A stretch of 48,555 nucleotides of DNA. Origin: Lingula anatina. Lineage: Eukaryota > Brachiopoda > Lingulata > Lingulida > Lingulidae. Below are positions 48,309-48,555 of the stretch, one piece after another; the stretch's first letter is position 1; every line of letters starts with the position of its first letter. Position numbers and translations under genes: made by a program. Location: assembly GCF_001039355.2 (NCBI RefSeq), contig NW_019773707.1, positions 1-48,555 on the forward strand. The letters run 5' to 3'. A model generated the notes under the pieces. The model saw only the letters and a program-made list of their open reading frames with translations, searched no databases and was not told the origin of the DNA.

Positions 48309-48555
48309 TGTGCCTGGGGCATCTTACAAAACAAAATTTTATGTGCATAAACTTGGAGTGAGGTTTTTAATGAAGCCTGCTAAGCCCTAGGTTTTGAAGA
48401 ATAAAAGGATGAATGTGAAAGACAATGCAAAAAAAAAATCAAATGTTGTGTATGGGATTCAGTGCAATGTTTCCATACTTTTATAATTATGGGCTTATTA
48501 GTCCAATTATAGACTTATTAAGCATGTAAAATGTACAAGAATATTTACATTGAAC
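48309..48555. other. upstream of the uncharacterised gene
   Basis: Probable promoter/5'UTR of the minus-strand gene. No further exon seen. A TTGTAAG before the first exon could be a 5'UTR splice acceptor. Confidence 0.4.

Noticed and set aside
1-48555. CRISPR arrays, operons, phage or other prokaryotic defence systems
   Set aside because: All genes are intron-split eukaryotic families. The only regular repeat array is a spacerless 44-bp minisatellite.
1-48555. tRNA, rRNA or snRNA genes
   Set aside because: No convincing A/B-box pair, cloverleaf or rRNA segment was noticed by eye. A covariance-model scan would be decisive.

Overview
The window is animal (metazoan) genomic DNA. Every recognisable gene is split by GT-AG introns, and the protein families are standard bilaterian ones. 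The sequence is AT-rich and carries TACATGTA- and TAGGCCTA-type words, hAT-like inverted-repeat elements and many microsatellites. I infer a marine invertebrate (lophotrochozoan or invertebrate deuterostome), but the sequence alone does not settle the species. A 95-base N run shows it is a scaffold assembly.

Layout, left to right. (1) 2050-12144, minus: a STARD5/STARD4-type START-domain lipid-transfer gene, five exons visible, the last exon off the left edge. (2) 12357-15790, plus: HAX1, seven exons, complete, head-to-head with the START gene across a 212-bp shared promoter. (3) 16287-22277, minus: TUBGCP4 (gamma-tubulin complex component 4), 13 exons, 5' exon(s) missing. (4) 22339-23935: a non-autonomous hAT-like element containing the assembly gap. 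(5) 24002-25062, minus: first three exons of LTO1 (ORAOV1), 3' end missing. (6) 26839-37736, minus: nardilysin (NRDC), 30 exons, complete, reading frame continuous for 1150 aa. (7) 37737-40591: a CpG-richer intergenic block with mobile-element debris, a 72-codon putative secreted ORF and a 55-codon ORF followed by a poly(A) tract. (8) 40592-42984, plus: a cytosolic sulfotransferase (SULT1-like), five coding exons, complete. (9) 43628-48308, minus: a complete 739-aa gene that I do not recognise, with a predicted helical-repeat C-terminal half and one GC-AG intron.

The genes are mostly housekeeping and do not form a pathway: lipid transfer, mitochondrial/apoptosis regulation, microtubule nucleation, ribosome biogenesis/Fe-S maturation, M16 metalloprotease, sulfonation. 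I see no prokaryotic-style system. The points most worth checking are: LTO1 and TUBGCP4 being cut on the two sides of one gapped hAT element whose flanks do not match (probable misjoin or deletion); the unknown 739-aa gene; two small ORFs in the NRDC-SULT intergenic block; and an altered PAPS-loop and active-site pattern in the sulfotransferase. Exon coordinates were read by hand from splice consensus, reading frame and remembered family patterns, so single-base boundary errors are possible.
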